A program made the position numbers and the translations under genes. Under the pieces are notes generated by a model. The model saw only the letters and a program-made list of their open reading frames with translations. It was not told the origin of the DNA and did no database searches. DNA of 38,949 bases from CALXQW01 sp031553045 (GTDB lineage: Bacteria > Verrucomicrobiota > Verrucomicrobiia > Opitutales > Intestinicryptomonadaceae). Where the stretch lies: assembly GCA_031553045.1 (NCBI GenBank), contig JAVBLZ010000018.1, positions 1 to 38,949 on the forward strand, read 5' to 3'. This document shows positions 1-8,020 of the stretch, piece by piece; positions within the stretch are counted from its first letter, which is position 1, and every line of letters begins with the position of its first letter.

Positions 1-52
1 CCAGATGCCCTTCTAAAATCACATCGCACAAGCGCAGCATGTGCCGCTATTG

Positions 53-170
53 GCATCGTCAAATTGCGCTTCAGGCGAGTATTTGAAAAAATCTGCGGTG
101 GAAGCGTACATGCGTACGTGCCCAGTGCAGATTTTTTCAAAACGGAGCATCAAGCGTAATTTCACGATGC
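53..170. repeat. Long imperfect palindrome, copy A of the repeat element
   Basis: The two arms read almost the same when one is reverse-complemented: both begin GCATCGT, then share AAATT, CGCTT and a TTTGAAAAAATCTGC block, and close on CGTAC around an ATG-type tip near 108-113. About 57 bases per arm can pair with scattered mismatches. The right arm runs into the last codons and stop codon of trmB (162-170). Beside the apical stem the unpaired bases are GG on the left and GT on the right, as in the copies at 3772 and 8411, although most of the outer stem sequence is different. No 52-bp array is seen upstream within the window. Confidence 0.75.
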
Positions 171-797
171 CCCAAGTTGAGCAATAAGGGTATTGAAATC
201 TGGTAGTATTCTTTGAAATTGAGAGATGGTTTCAAAAGGTAGTGTGGAGTTTTCTTGGAGTGTCCAGTGGGGATTTTGAGTTATTAGGTCTTGGGTCCAA
301 TCGAAGTATTCTTTGTGGTCGGTACGAAAGTGTAGGGTTGCGTTTGGTTGGGAGAATTTTGCTAGCAAATCTAAAAATTCGGGTTGGATTAGTCGGCGTT
401 TAAAGTGTCTTTTTTTTGGCCAAGGGTCTGAAAACATTATGAAGATTTTTGCTAACTTTACGTTTTTAGGGAGGGATTCAAGATACTCGCTGGCTTCCGC
501 CTTTATGAAAAAGGCATTGCGGGCGTTTAGATTCTTTGCCCTGCGCTCTCCATCTTTTATGCGTTCGGTGATTAGGTCTATGCCTATGCAGATTTCTTGC
601 GGGAAATTTGCGGCGTAGGCGCTAAGATAGTGCCCTTTACCGCAGCCGATTTCAAGCGTAAGGCTGGGTGTATCTAAGCCTTGCGCCTTTGCGTTTTCTA
701 AAACTTTTGCGTTTTGCTCTTTCAAGGCGTCTATATGTTCTTGCCTGCGTTTTGCGGCAATTTCGAGGCCCTCTTCTTTGGTTTTTCTAAAATTCAT
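162..797 (-). CDS. trmB: tRNA (guanine-N7-)-methyltransferase TrmB
   Basis: This enzyme makes m7G46 in the variable loop of tRNAs from S-adenosylmethionine. The 211-aa product has the SAM-binding motif EIGCGKG at residues 49-55 and the family signature DPWPKKRH at 124-131, followed by the FRTDH motif. Its length is normal for bacterial TrmB. The ATG at 797 opens the frame just before the conserved domain. No Shine-Dalgarno sequence is obvious. The gene is divergent from the PEP-CTERM gene at 1036. Its last codons and stop lie inside the right arm of a long palindrome (53-170), so the mRNA 3' end would fold into a very long hairpin. Identification is from motifs and is secure. Confidence 0.95.
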   Translation of the reverse strand: MNFRKTKEEGLEIAAKRRQEHIDALKEQNAKVLENAKAQGLDTPSLTLEIGCGKGHYLSAYAANFPQEICIGIDLITERIKDGERRAKNLNARNAFFIKAEASEYLESLPKNVKLAKIFIMFSDPWPKKRHFKRRLIQPEFLDLLAKFSQPNATLHFRTDHKEYFDWTQDLITQNPHWTLQENSTLPFETISQFQRILPDFNTLIAQLGAS

Positions 798-942
798 CGT
801 TCAATAGGTTCTCAAAAAAAAACTTTTTTTTCAATTTTATTTTCAGAAGATTTTTTGAGATTTGCAGATGTTTTATTTACCCAATAAAAGCGCATGAATA
901 TCACTGACACAAGGTTTGCGCAAATCAAAGGTATGATTCATT

Positions 943-972
943 TTTTAGAAAAAATCCTATTTTTGTCTAAAA
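943..972. other. Hairpin/dyad upstream of the PEP-CTERM promoter
   Basis: TTTTAGA plus AAAAA (943-954) pairs with TTTTT and TCTAAAA (960-972), with one bulged G. It lies directly upstream of the putative -35 box at 977. It could be a regulator-binding dyad or an A/T-rich upstream element. Nothing links it to a particular regulator. Confidence 0.35.
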
Positions 973-976
973 ATAT

Positions 977-1006
977 TTGACTCTTTTCCATTTTTTTCTT
1001 TATTAG
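977..1006 (+). promoter_or_regulatory. Putative sigma70-type promoter of the 659-aa PEP-CTERM gene
   Basis: TTGACT (977-982) is followed, after 17-18 bases, by TTATTA/TATTAG (1000-1006). A good Shine-Dalgarno sequence, AAAGGGG (1024-1030), lies six bases before the ATG at 1036, so this gene has a conventional leader of about 20-25 bases. Confidence 0.5.
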
Positions 1007-1035
1007 AATGATATAACCAAATTAAAGGGGATTAC

Positions 1036-3015
1036 ATGAAAACATTTTATATACTTACCGCTTTTGCTTTTGCAAACTTGCTTTCAGCCACAGATTACTA
1101 TCTTGTAAATGTTGGGGGCACAACACAGCCAAAGGCGGGCGTGATTAAAATTTCCGCCGCAGGCAATGTTTATTGGGAGCTTGAAGATGAAGAAAAAGTC
1201 AGAACTAAGGCCACACAAGTGCCTGGGATTAACGATAACGTCTTTTACACAGGGCAAACCCTAAGCGCTAGCAGTCAATTCCTTTTGATGAATGACAATA
1301 CGGGCACTACTGAAGACCCAAAACGCAAAGACAAAGGTGCGTTGCCAATAGATGCGAGCGGCCGCTATATTGCCCAGTACAACAATTTTACGGTGGATTA
1401 CACATCCTCGGGCTCTGCCGTCTGGGAAATTTGCTCCAGCAGCGACACTTTTAGCGGAGAAATAACAGGTTCATTATTCAAAATAACGGGCACTTTTGAA
1501 AATAAGTCCGCCGGCAAAATCAACATAAGAAGAGCCACAAACACTCCTTTAGACGTTGAAATAAACAAATTTTTGGTAAGTAAAAGCGGGGCTATCACCA
1601 ATTTTGGGTCCTCCAATACCAATACAGTCAGAGATTTGAACATTACTGATTTTACAGTAAAGCTTACCGACACCGCCACAAGCGCATCCAGCTCCATATT
1701 CTCTTCTGAAGTCAGTTCCTCAATAACAAACCTGACTGTTGAACATTCTTTCACTCTGGCAGCCAACAATACGATCAAGGTTACAAATACGAAGACGCAG
1801 GGTACGGGCGGTTCTATAACCTTAACCTTAAATACCACCACAGGTTCCACGAAAACAAATTACGAGCTGGGCGCTTTCACATTGGCGAAATCCGTAGATT
1901 TCATCATTGGCGACGGCGTGAAAAAAGTTGAAATGACAAGCTTTACGCAGGACGGCATGTATTTTACACCCAAAGCAAGCGTTGACTCCTGCGTGATTAC
2001 CAACAAAGGCAATCATACAATAAATTACGGCGATGCCAGAATGGTTATGGCGCATCTTAAAACCGGTTATACGATTGAGGGCGATTTTATAATAAGCAGC
2101 GCTAAACAAGTTACATTCCGTGGTGTGAGCGCAGACTTCAAAATCAAAGGCGCAATAGTCAATAACGGCGTAATACTCTCCGACGATTATTATTCGGGAA
2201 ACAATTTGGGAGATTATTCAATAACGGCAGGCGGCATAAGCGGCGGCAATGGGACACATGGCATACGCATTTCAACAACGGATGCCGCACAAAGTAAGAC
2301 CGTAGAAAATGGCAACTTTACAATAAATTTGAATGGCACAAACAAAAACATCTATACATCCAGAATACATGATATGTCATATTCTTCCACCCAAACGGAA
2401 GCTGATGAGATTTTGGGCGGTAAGATTAACTTGAATATAACCGGGGGCGAAGGCTTTGAACAATATCTGACTGGGCAAATCTATTTGAGGGGCTCTATAA
2501 CCGTGAATAGCGGCACACTGCATTTGCGTGCGGACGGCAACAATACGACCAATCGCCTTGGAGTATCAAATATTGTTTTAAACGGCGGTGTGTTTAGCGC
2601 TGTCGGGGCTGGAGACACCATAGAAACCGTAAACAAAATAGGGCTTGTAATCACAAAAGATATGACATGGTCTGCCGGTATTATTGAAGTTGATATTTCC
2701 GGCGCAACTTCAGACTTGATTGAAGTTTTAGGCACTCTAAACAATGGGAATACAGGAATTAAGCACACCTTCAATTTCAATGCAATTAGTGCACTTTCTG
2801 AGAATGAGTATAAGATTTTAACCTTTGAAGGCACCGATTTTTCCGAAAGTGATTTTGAAGGTTATCTTAGCGGCTACGACGTTTCTTTTACTTTAGATTA
2901 CACCAACGGTGAACTATGGGCAAAATTTGCACAGATTCCCGAACCCAGTTTTTATGCGACAATATTTGGCATAAGCGCCCTACTTTGGGCAGTTAGAAAA
3001 AGAAAAAGACACTAG
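1036..3015 (+). CDS. PEP-CTERM secreted beta-solenoid (autotransporter-repeat-like) protein
   Basis: The 659-aa product has an N-terminal signal peptide (about residues 1-18). A long Thr/Ser/Asn/Gly-rich region follows, rich in short beta-strand repeats. At about residues 480-545 there is a segment of the autotransporter-associated beta-strand type (GQIYLRG, SGTLHLRADG, LNGGVFSAVGAG). The protein ends in a PEP-CTERM sorting tail: IPEPS near residue 634, a hydrophobic helix and the basic end RKRKRH. In this family the tail is recognised by an exosortase/archaeosortase-type enzyme and the protein is exported to the cell surface or matrix; no exosortase gene is in the window. It resembles the protein at 4880-7927, most clearly in the last 200 residues. 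The last four codons and the stop TAG lie inside a repeat motif (3006-3044) that recurs at 3622-3660. Ligand and function are unknown. Confidence 0.85.
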   Translation: MKTFYILTAFAFANLLSATDYYLVNVGGTTQPKAGVIKISAAGNVYWELEDEEKVRTKATQVPGINDNVFYTGQTLSASSQFLLMNDNTGTTEDPKRKDKGALPIDASGRYIAQYNNFTVDYTSSGSAVWEICSSSDTFSGEITGSLFKITGTFENKSAGKINIRRATNTPLDVEINKFLVSKSGAITNFGSSNTNTVRDLNITDFTVKLTDTATSASSSIFSSEVSSSITNLTVEHSFTLAANNTIKVTNTKTQGTGGSITLTLNTTTGSTKTNYELGAFTLAKSVDFIIGDGVKKVEMTSFTQDGMYFTPKASVDSCVITNKGNHTINYGDARMVMAHLKTGYTIEGDFIISSAKQVTFRGVSADFKIKGAIVNNGVILSDDYYSGNNLGDYSITAGGISGGNGTHGIRISTTDAAQSKTVENGNFTINLNGTNKNIYTSRIHDMSYSSTQTEADEILGGKINLNITGGEGFEQYLTGQIYLRGSITVNSGTLHLRADGNNTTNRLGVSNIVLNGGVFSAVGAGDTIETVNKIGLVITKDMTWSAGIIEVDISGATSDLIEVLGTLNNGNTGIKHTFNFNAISALSENEYKILTFEGTDFSESDFEGYLSGYDVSFTLDYTNGELWAKFAQIPEPSFYATIFGISALLWAVRKRKRH

Positions 3016-3621
3016 GCTGTCTAAAGCCTGCGGCACAGCATCAAATTTAAGCGTACGCTTTAGAAATTAAAGTGTGCGCTTAAATTTTTTTCACCCAACT
3101 TTAATGAGCTTACTTTAATTATTAAAGTAAGTTTTGGAAGAACATCATCTCTTTAAGAAAACCTTCTTTCGATATTGAAGTAGGTTTTGGAGACAGACTC
3201 TCACTTCAATAAACCCAACTTTAATCATTAAAGAAATTTTTGGAAGCACCGCCCTTCTTTAATAAACCCAGCTTTAATGAGCCTACTTTAATTGTTAAAG
3301 TAAGTTTTGGAAGAACATCATCTCTTTAACAAAACCTTCTTTCGATATTGAAGTAGGTTTTGGAGACAGACTCTCACTTCAACAAAACCAACTTTAATCA
3401 TTAAAGAAATTTTTGGAAGCACCGCCCTTCTTTAATAAACCCAACTTTAATGAGCTTACTTTAATTATTAAAGTAAGTTTTGGAAGCACCCCACACACTT
3501 TAACGTTTTGGCAGCACGGTTTGGATGAAGGAACAAGGCGCAAGGGTGTGAGGCGGTGGAAGTGTACTAAATGTGCACGACCAATGCCGAAGCGCCCGCA
3601 GCAACGCAGTCATTTTTCAAC
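3006..3621. repeat. Structured intergenic repeat element, copy B
   Basis: The element begins inside the end of the PEP-CTERM gene with AAGACACTAGGCTGTC, which forms a small hairpin (GCTGT with ACAGC, inner GCC with GGC). A second hairpin follows (AAGCGTACGCTTTA with TAAAGTGTGCGCTT, about 3047-3083), then a tandem array (3099-3504), then a divergent terminal palindrome (3505-3621). The palindrome starts with the standard GTTTTGGCAGCACGG, but its interior is unlike copies C-E. It still folds into GGCGGTGG / CCAATGCC around a GTGTAC/GTGCAC tip (3552-3588). No open reading frame here looks protein-coding. Confidence 0.7.
3099..3504. repeat. Tandem array of ~53-bp units with a 173-bp higher-order period
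   Basis: Seven units follow the plan CTTTAAT-N-ATTAAAG, three to four bases, TTTTGGAAG, a variable ~11-base stretch, CTTTAAt, AAACCC. The start of the larger period (CTTTAATGAG) recurs at 3099, 3272 and 3445, exactly 173 bases apart, so three units plus a 14-base remnant were duplicated together. In two units ATTAAAG becomes ATTGAAG and the partner CTTTAA becomes CTTCAA, so pairing is kept. The variable stretch is shared between equivalent units of the larger period, so these are not CRISPR spacers. Confidence 0.8.
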
Positions 3622-3902
3622 AAGACACTAGGCTGTCTAAAGCCTACGGCACAGCATCAAAAAAAATGCATACTTTAATTTCAAAAGCATGCTTTTAATT
3701 TTTCCCCCCAACTTTAATGAGCCTACTTTAATTGTTAAAGTAAGTTTTGGAAGCACCCCACACACTTTAACGTTTTGGCAGTACGGTTTGGATGAAGAGT
3801 GAGTATTGCGAAGTGAAAATGGGTGAGAATAGTAGCAGCGCTACATTCTCAGTCATATTCACGAAGCAAACGGAACTATTCGCCAAACAAGTCTGCCAAA
3901 AC
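3622..3902. repeat. Structured intergenic repeat element, copy C (short form)
   Basis: A complete but short copy. The start motif at 3622-3660 differs by one base over 39 from that at 3006-3044. It is followed by a second hairpin (ATGCATACTTT with AAAGCATGC, about 3666-3694), a single array unit with remnant (3711-3771), and the terminal palindrome at 3772-3902. It directly follows copy B, so the space between the convergent genes at 1036-3015 and 3903-4703 consists of two elements end to end. Confidence 0.75.
3772..3902. repeat. Long imperfect palindrome, terminal part of copy C
   Basis: GTTTTGGCAG at the left end and CTGCCAAAAC at the right end are exact inverted repeats. GTTTGG/CCAAAC, GTGAA/TTCAC, ATG/CAT and TGAGAAT/ATTCTCA then pair inwards to a GTAGC/GCTAC tip. 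Relative to the copy at 8411, GAGAAT/ATTCTC replaces GGGAAT/ATTCCC, and the tip stem is different but still paired. The last base, 3902, touches the stop codon of the IclR gene at 3903. Confidence 0.8.
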
Positions 3903-4703
3903 CTAGGGGATTAGGCCATATCCAAATCTGCTGGATATTATGTCGGCTTGGGTGCGTATGTATTTGCCTGTTTCGGCAAGTTTTGAGGAGCTTAATCTTT
4001 CGCTGGGGCCGGTTACCCAGATTGCGGCTATTGGGTAGGAGTGGGCGTCGAAGATGGGTGCGCCTACGCATTGTACGCCTAAAATTTCTTCATTTCTGTC
4101 TAGGGCGTATCCATTTTCTTCAACGGTTTTAAGCTCTTTTAGGAAATCTGTGGCGTTGGAGATTGTGTTTTCGTTAAACTTTTTGAATGTCATATTTTTG
4201 ATGACGGAGGCTTGTTCTGTTTTGGGCAGATAGGCGATTATCGCCTTGCCTGGAGCTGACGCATGCAGATTGAATCGCATGCCAATTTCACCCAAAAATT
4301 TAAAGGGATGGCGACTGGGCACTTGCTCAATCAGCACACATTCATCTTCCAAAAGCGTACCGAGCATGGTGGTTTCGCAGATAGAATCTCTGACGCTGCG
4401 CATGACATCCAAACTGCGTTCAACCAAGCTACCCTCGCCCAATGCCGAATAACCCAAAGCCGCAAGTTTGCGAGAAATTTTGATGGTGCGTTCATCAGAA
4501 TCTTTGCGCACATAACCGCAATCTTGAAGTGTACAGATGATTCTAAACACGCTGTTTTTGGTGTATTTGGCGGCTTTGGCAATTTCACCCAGAGTCATCC
4601 CGTTTGTGTTTTTTGCGAGGATTTCAAGTATATCTAAGGCCCTTTTTAAATTGGGGATATGATAGCGTTCGTAAGATTTTGTCTTGGTTTTCTTTGTAGC
4701 CAT
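3903..4703 (-). CDS. IclR-family transcriptional regulator
   Basis: The 266-aa product has a winged helix-turn-helix at about residues 15-80 (RALDILEILAKN, TLGEIAKAAKYTKNSVFRII) and the IclR effector-binding domain at about 95-260 (LHASAPGKAIIAYLP, DRNEEILGVQCVGAPIFD, SYPIAAIWVTGP). IclR proteins are dimeric and usually control carbon-source genes and their own promoter. The effector cannot be read from the sequence, and no catabolic cluster lies beside it; the neighbours are surface-protein genes. The ATG at 4703 has no clear Shine-Dalgarno sequence. A dyad about 45-70 bases upstream (4747-4775) is a plausible operator. The stop codon abuts a repeat palindrome. Confidence 0.92.
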   Translation of the reverse strand: MATKKTKTKSYERYHIPNLKRALDILEILAKNTNGMTLGEIAKAAKYTKNSVFRIICTLQDCGYVRKDSDERTIKISRKLAALGYSALGEGSLVERSLDVMRSVRDSICETTMLGTLLEDECVLIEQVPSRHPFKFLGEIGMRFNLHASAPGKAIIAYLPKTEQASVIKNMTFKKFNENTISNATDFLKELKTVEENGYALDRNEEILGVQCVGAPIFDAHSYPIAAIWVTGPSERLSSSKLAETGKYIRTQADIISSRFGYGLIP

Positions 4704-4746
4704 TGCCGTATTAAAACTTCAAAGCCTTTGCTCTTTGCCAAATTTG

Positions 4747-4775
4747 TCAAACACTAATTTGATTAGTTAAACACA
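4747..4775. promoter_or_regulatory. Dyad upstream of the IclR gene, candidate operator
   Basis: CTAAT-TTG-ATTAG (4754-4766) is a perfect inverted repeat. It extends outwards as AAACACTAAT / ATTAGTTAAAC, so each half-site contains AAC and TAAT. It sits 51-63 bases before the IclR start codon. Autoregulation is typical of the family; binding here is an inference. Confidence 0.4.
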
Positions 4776-4818
4776 ACTTGGCGCATGTAAAAAATATGCT
4801 TTTATGCCGTAAAATCAC

Positions 4819-4853
4819 AAAAGAAAAACGGATTTTCCATTTCAAGAAAATCC
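4819..4853 (-). terminator. Rho-independent terminator of the 1015-aa PEP-CTERM gene
   Basis: Read on the minus strand, GGATTTTC and GAAAATCC form an 8-bp stem with an 8-base loop, followed by GTTTTTCTTTTG. It lies about 27 bases after the stop codon at 4880. Confidence 0.7.
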
Positions 4854-4879
4854 ATTTAAAAATATTGAATTTCAAAAAT

Positions 4880-7800
4880 CTACTTGCGCCTGCGCCGAAG
4901 CACAAATGCCAAAGCCAAGACGCCAAAGACTGCCGCATAAACACTTGGTTCTGGTATTGCGGTAAAGTACAAAGAACTGTCTTTAAAGCTGAAAAAGCCG
5001 TTCAAATCTACCGTGTTGCCGTTTACATCTGTGGCGATAAAATCAAAGTCTGAAATGGTAAAGTCCGTATCGCCAAACTTGATGAGTTCATACTCTGAAT
5101 TTTGAGTTAAAAGACCTCCGCAAATAAATTCAAACATGAATTTACCTTCCGCAGAAAACTCACCTTTTACAAACAAGCCAGCAATCGCAAACTTATCGGA
5201 GATATTGGGGCTGGATAAATCCAAATCAAAAACCAAAACACCGGTATTGTTGAAGTAAAAATTATCCGCCATCACTTTGCCGATTCTGTTCGTTTTAAGG
5301 TCTGAAGCGGTAACGGCACCCACTGCACCGAACTTGCCGCCGTTGAGATAAATATCGGCAACACCACGACGCTTTGCGGCGTCTTTAATGTCCATGCCGT
5401 CAGCCCTCAAATACAATTCGCCGGCATTGATTACGGTATCTCCCCTATAATAGTTTGTACCAGCCAAATACTGCTTGCCAGAACCTGTTTTATATATGGA
5501 GATTTTTCCCGTATAAGTTTCATCAAATACGCCATCTTCCCCAAAGTCATGAATGCGGTTATTGTACACATAAGTACCGGAACCCGTCAGCGAAATTTTT
5601 GACCCGCAACCGGTGTATGTTACATAAATCCTCTTTGCGGTATCTGCTGTCGAAGTACTTGTAATACCGCCAAAAGAATATTCCCATGGGGTTGTGCCGG
5701 AAGAGTAGCCAAGGTTCACTCTTCCATCATTCCTAAACTCACCGCCCACCGTAAAGGTGGATGCCGAAGTTCTGGAAATGTTAAAACTTAGCTGCGTTGT
5801 ACCGTCCATATAATTGGTGTTGTTTATGAAATTGCCGTCAACCGTAAATTTGGTATTTCCCAATGTGAGGTATCTGCTTAGATTTGTAACACTGCCCGTT
5901 ACCGTTGCAATAGAAGCATTGAGTGTGAGTCTTGAATTGGATTCAGTAGTTAAAGACTCAATTTCAAGATTGGTTGGCGCAATAATTTCACCGGAAGCAT
6001 ATTCACCAACGGTGAGGTTCTTTATCTTTGCGGTAACTGTGGCGGTATCGGATAGAGTATAAATTTCCAATCTTGAAGCCCCCACAGTAGCTCCTTCAGT
6101 CGGCGGCACATAAGACAATACGAGATCGTCTATATTCACAGCGCCCACCCTGAAACTAGACTCTCCAAAACGCATAGTCGTAGTTTTATCATCCGCAACA
6201 ATGTTTAGATTTTTAACATTATAAACAGGGGAACCTGAAGACCTACGCATGATGAGGGTTGAACCACTCTCTACATTTATCGTACCAGACGCCCCTGCCC
6301 CGTCAATGTTGAATCCGCCATTAGAATCGCCAACCATGAGCTCTGCTTTAGCGCCTTCTTTGATGGTTATAGATTTATTTTCGGCAAGATTCAGATATAC
6401 GGTACACATCTTAAGCTCAGTATTTGCGCCGGACGCAGTTATATTTGAATTGGCGGTAAAAGTCCCGAGTCTGTATTGGAAGTCCGGACCTTCGCCACTA
6501 TTGAGCCTGCCCCAAGCGCCAAAAGCCACAACAGCACCGCCGCTTATGTTGGCTACATTATCCAAAACAATGGTTTGTGCATAACTCTTAAATATGGTGT
6601 TTGCGCCACTTATAGTCAGTTTGCCGAGGTTTACGGTATTAAATTTGTTCGCAAGAGAAGTTGGCGATACATAATCCCAATTACCTGCAAATAAAGACGC
6701 CCCGCCAGATAAACCAACCTCTCCCAAAGTCAGAACACCCGCAGTCGATGCCGTATCGTAATTTAAGATGCGAACAACAGGAAGGTCTGCATCTACGCCA
6801 GCCAAAGCGATTTTATTAATCTTCAAATTTGTTGTGGTAGAGCCAAAAGCTAAAGTTGTATTTATATTGCTTTCATTGAATTTAACTTCGCCGATAGTTA
6901 AGGCGTTGGCGAGATTTGAAGTGGCTATCCTGAAACAAGTGTCTGCCGCAGTGTTGCCCAAAAGCAAAGTGTCCATAGTTGATAAAGCCGAAGAATAAAT
7001 ATTCAAAGCGGCGTTTTTTGCATTATCGGCAACTATGACTCTGCCCAAACTTATTGCGGTTGCAGACAAAACAGAGGAAGAAGCGCCAAAATCAAGAGAG
7101 CCTTTGCTGCGCAATGTTATATCTTCATTCATTTCTAAAGAAGCCTGAGGAACGTAAGTGCCTGCGCCCTTGGCAAAATAAAATGAACCGTTTTCAATTT
7201 CAACCTTACCATAGTGAGTATAACTGTTAGATACCACTCTGAAAGTGCTTGAAGAAGTTTCCGTACCCTTGATGTCTATCGTTACAGAGGCTCTAGACGC
7301 AACAGTATCCTCGCCGGTAGTAACGCTTGTAAGATGCTGCCCTTTGCCTGAAGACCCGCTTGAATTTCCCAAATAAATATTGCCGCCGTATGCCTCAATT
7401 TTTTTTACATTGATATCAAACTTCGTGCCCGTATCGGTTTTTCTGAAAAGGAGTGTATTGCCGTTGTCGGAAGGGATGTCGTTGGCGACCTTGATAAGAT
7501 TTAAGTTTATCGTGGTATTTGCACTGTAAAGCTGCCAAGCCAAGCCACCATTATAAGTTTTTGAGGGGTTTTCAGGGTCGGTTTCGTCCAAGACATAAGT
7601 GCCGCCGGGGGCAACAACAGTGTCGTATATGAATTTATCATAATTATACGTCCCCGAGCCTATACTTACATTACCCGCAGTACCGCCAGTGCCCAAACCC
7701 GTATAAGTACTTACATCACCCACCTTATTAAGAGTGTAAAAAAGATGTATGGTATCATTTTCCCCTGGGAGTGCGCCAGTCAGAGGAGTATTTGTGCCTT

Positions 7801-7927
7801 GAGTAGTACTCCAACTAGCTTTGGTTGCCCAACCAGAAGTTCCGCCATTCCAGTAATAATCTGCCGCATAAGACGCCGCATAGACAGATGCCGCAAGCGC
7901 AAGAAATGTGAATTTAAATAGTTTCAT
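4880..7927 (-). CDS. Large PEP-CTERM secreted beta-solenoid protein
   Basis: The 1015-aa product has a signal peptide ending near AASYA and begins its mature part with YYWNGGTSGWATKASW, a motif common at the start of autotransporter-repeat proteins. A long Thr/Gly/Asn-rich beta-repeat body follows. Near residues 840-900 is a clear autotransporter-associated beta-strand repeat (KTGSGKQYLAGTNYYRGD, VINAGELYLRADG). The protein ends in the PEP-CTERM tail IPEPSVYAAVFG, a hydrophobic helix and RRRRK. Such proteins are exported and processed by an exosortase-type enzyme. I chose ATG 7927 because AAAGGAAG stands directly before it; the frame could also open five codons earlier with TTG, which would place that Shine-Dalgarno sequence inside the gene. 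It shares its last ~200 residues with the 1036-3015 protein. Function is unknown. Confidence 0.85.
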   Translation of the reverse strand: MKLFKFTFLALAASVYAASYAADYYWNGGTSGWATKASWSTTQGTNTPLTGALPGENDTIHLFYTLNKVGDVSTYTGLGTGGTAGNVSIGSGTYNYDKFIYDTVVAPGGTYVLDETDPENPSKTYNGGLAWQLYSANTTINLNLIKVANDIPSDNGNTLLFRKTDTGTKFDINVKKIEAYGGNIYLGNSSGSSGKGQHLTSVTTGEDTVASRASVTIDIKGTETSSSTFRVVSNSYTHYGKVEIENGSFYFAKGAGTYVPQASLEMNEDITLRSKGSLDFGASSSVLSATAISLGRVIVADNAKNAALNIYSSALSTMDTLLLGNTAADTCFRIATSNLANALTIGEVKFNESNINTTLAFGSTTTNLKINKIALAGVDADLPVVRILNYDTASTAGVLTLGEVGLSGGASLFAGNWDYVSPTSLANKFNTVNLGKLTISGANTIFKSYAQTIVLDNVANISGGAVVAFGAWGRLNSGEGPDFQYRLGTFTANSNITASGANTELKMCTVYLNLAENKSITIKEGAKAELMVGDSNGGFNIDGAGASGTINVESGSTLIMRRSSGSPVYNVKNLNIVADDKTTTMRFGESSFRVGAVNIDDLVLSYVPPTEGATVGASRLEIYTLSDTATVTAKIKNLTVGEYASGEIIAPTNLEIESLTTESNSRLTLNASIATVTGSVTNLSRYLTLGNTKFTVDGNFINNTNYMDGTTQLSFNISRTSASTFTVGGEFRNDGRVNLGYSSGTTPWEYSFGGITSTSTADTAKRIYVTYTGCGSKISLTGSGTYVYNNRIHDFGEDGVFDETYTGKISIYKTGSGKQYLAGTNYYRGDTVINAGELYLRADGMDIKDAAKRRGVADIYLNGGKFGAVGAVTASDLKTNRIGKVMADNFYFNNTGVLVFDLDLSSPNISDKFAIAGLFVKGEFSAEGKFMFEFICGGLLTQNSEYELIKFGDTDFTISDFDFIATDVNGNTVDLNGFFSFKDSSLYFTAIPEPSVYAAVFGVLALAFVLRRRRK

Positions 7928-7953
7928 ATTCTTCCTTTTCAATTATGCACCCA

Positions 7954-7982
7954 GTAATAATATAGTTCACAAAACTGGTCAA
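7954..7982 (-). promoter_or_regulatory. Putative promoter of the 1015-aa PEP-CTERM gene
   Basis: On the minus strand TTGACC (7982-7977) and TATTAC (7959-7954) are 17 bases apart. They leave a short leader that carries AAAGGAAG before ATG 7927. Confidence 0.5.
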
Positions 7983-8002
7983 TAGTAAAATCCCACATTT
8001 CG

Positions 8003-8017
8003 CTGAAAATTTTTCAG
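8003..8017. promoter_or_regulatory. Perfect 15-bp palindrome upstream of the PEP-CTERM promoter
   Basis: CTGAAAATTTTTCAG is a 7+1+7 perfect dyad, about 20 bases upstream of the putative -35 box at 7977-7982. It could be a regulator site. It is just outside the repeat element that begins near 8021. Confidence 0.35.
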
Positions 8018-8020
8018 TAC

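Noticed and set aside
1398..2834. Long minus-strand frames opposite the PEP-CTERM gene, and similar plus-strand frames at 5814-6998
   Set aside because: They result from the Thr/Ser/Gly-rich composition of the sense genes and have no start signals.
3099..3504. CRISPR array
   Set aside because: The repeats are direct and evenly spaced, but the intervals are themselves repeated between units, the arms are self-complementary in both directions, and no cas gene is present.
3772..3902. Integron attC site or gene-cassette array
   Set aside because: The folded, sequence-variable hairpin is reminiscent, but the RYYYAAC/GTTRRRY core boxes and an integrase are absent, and the genes are not arranged as single-orientation cassettes.
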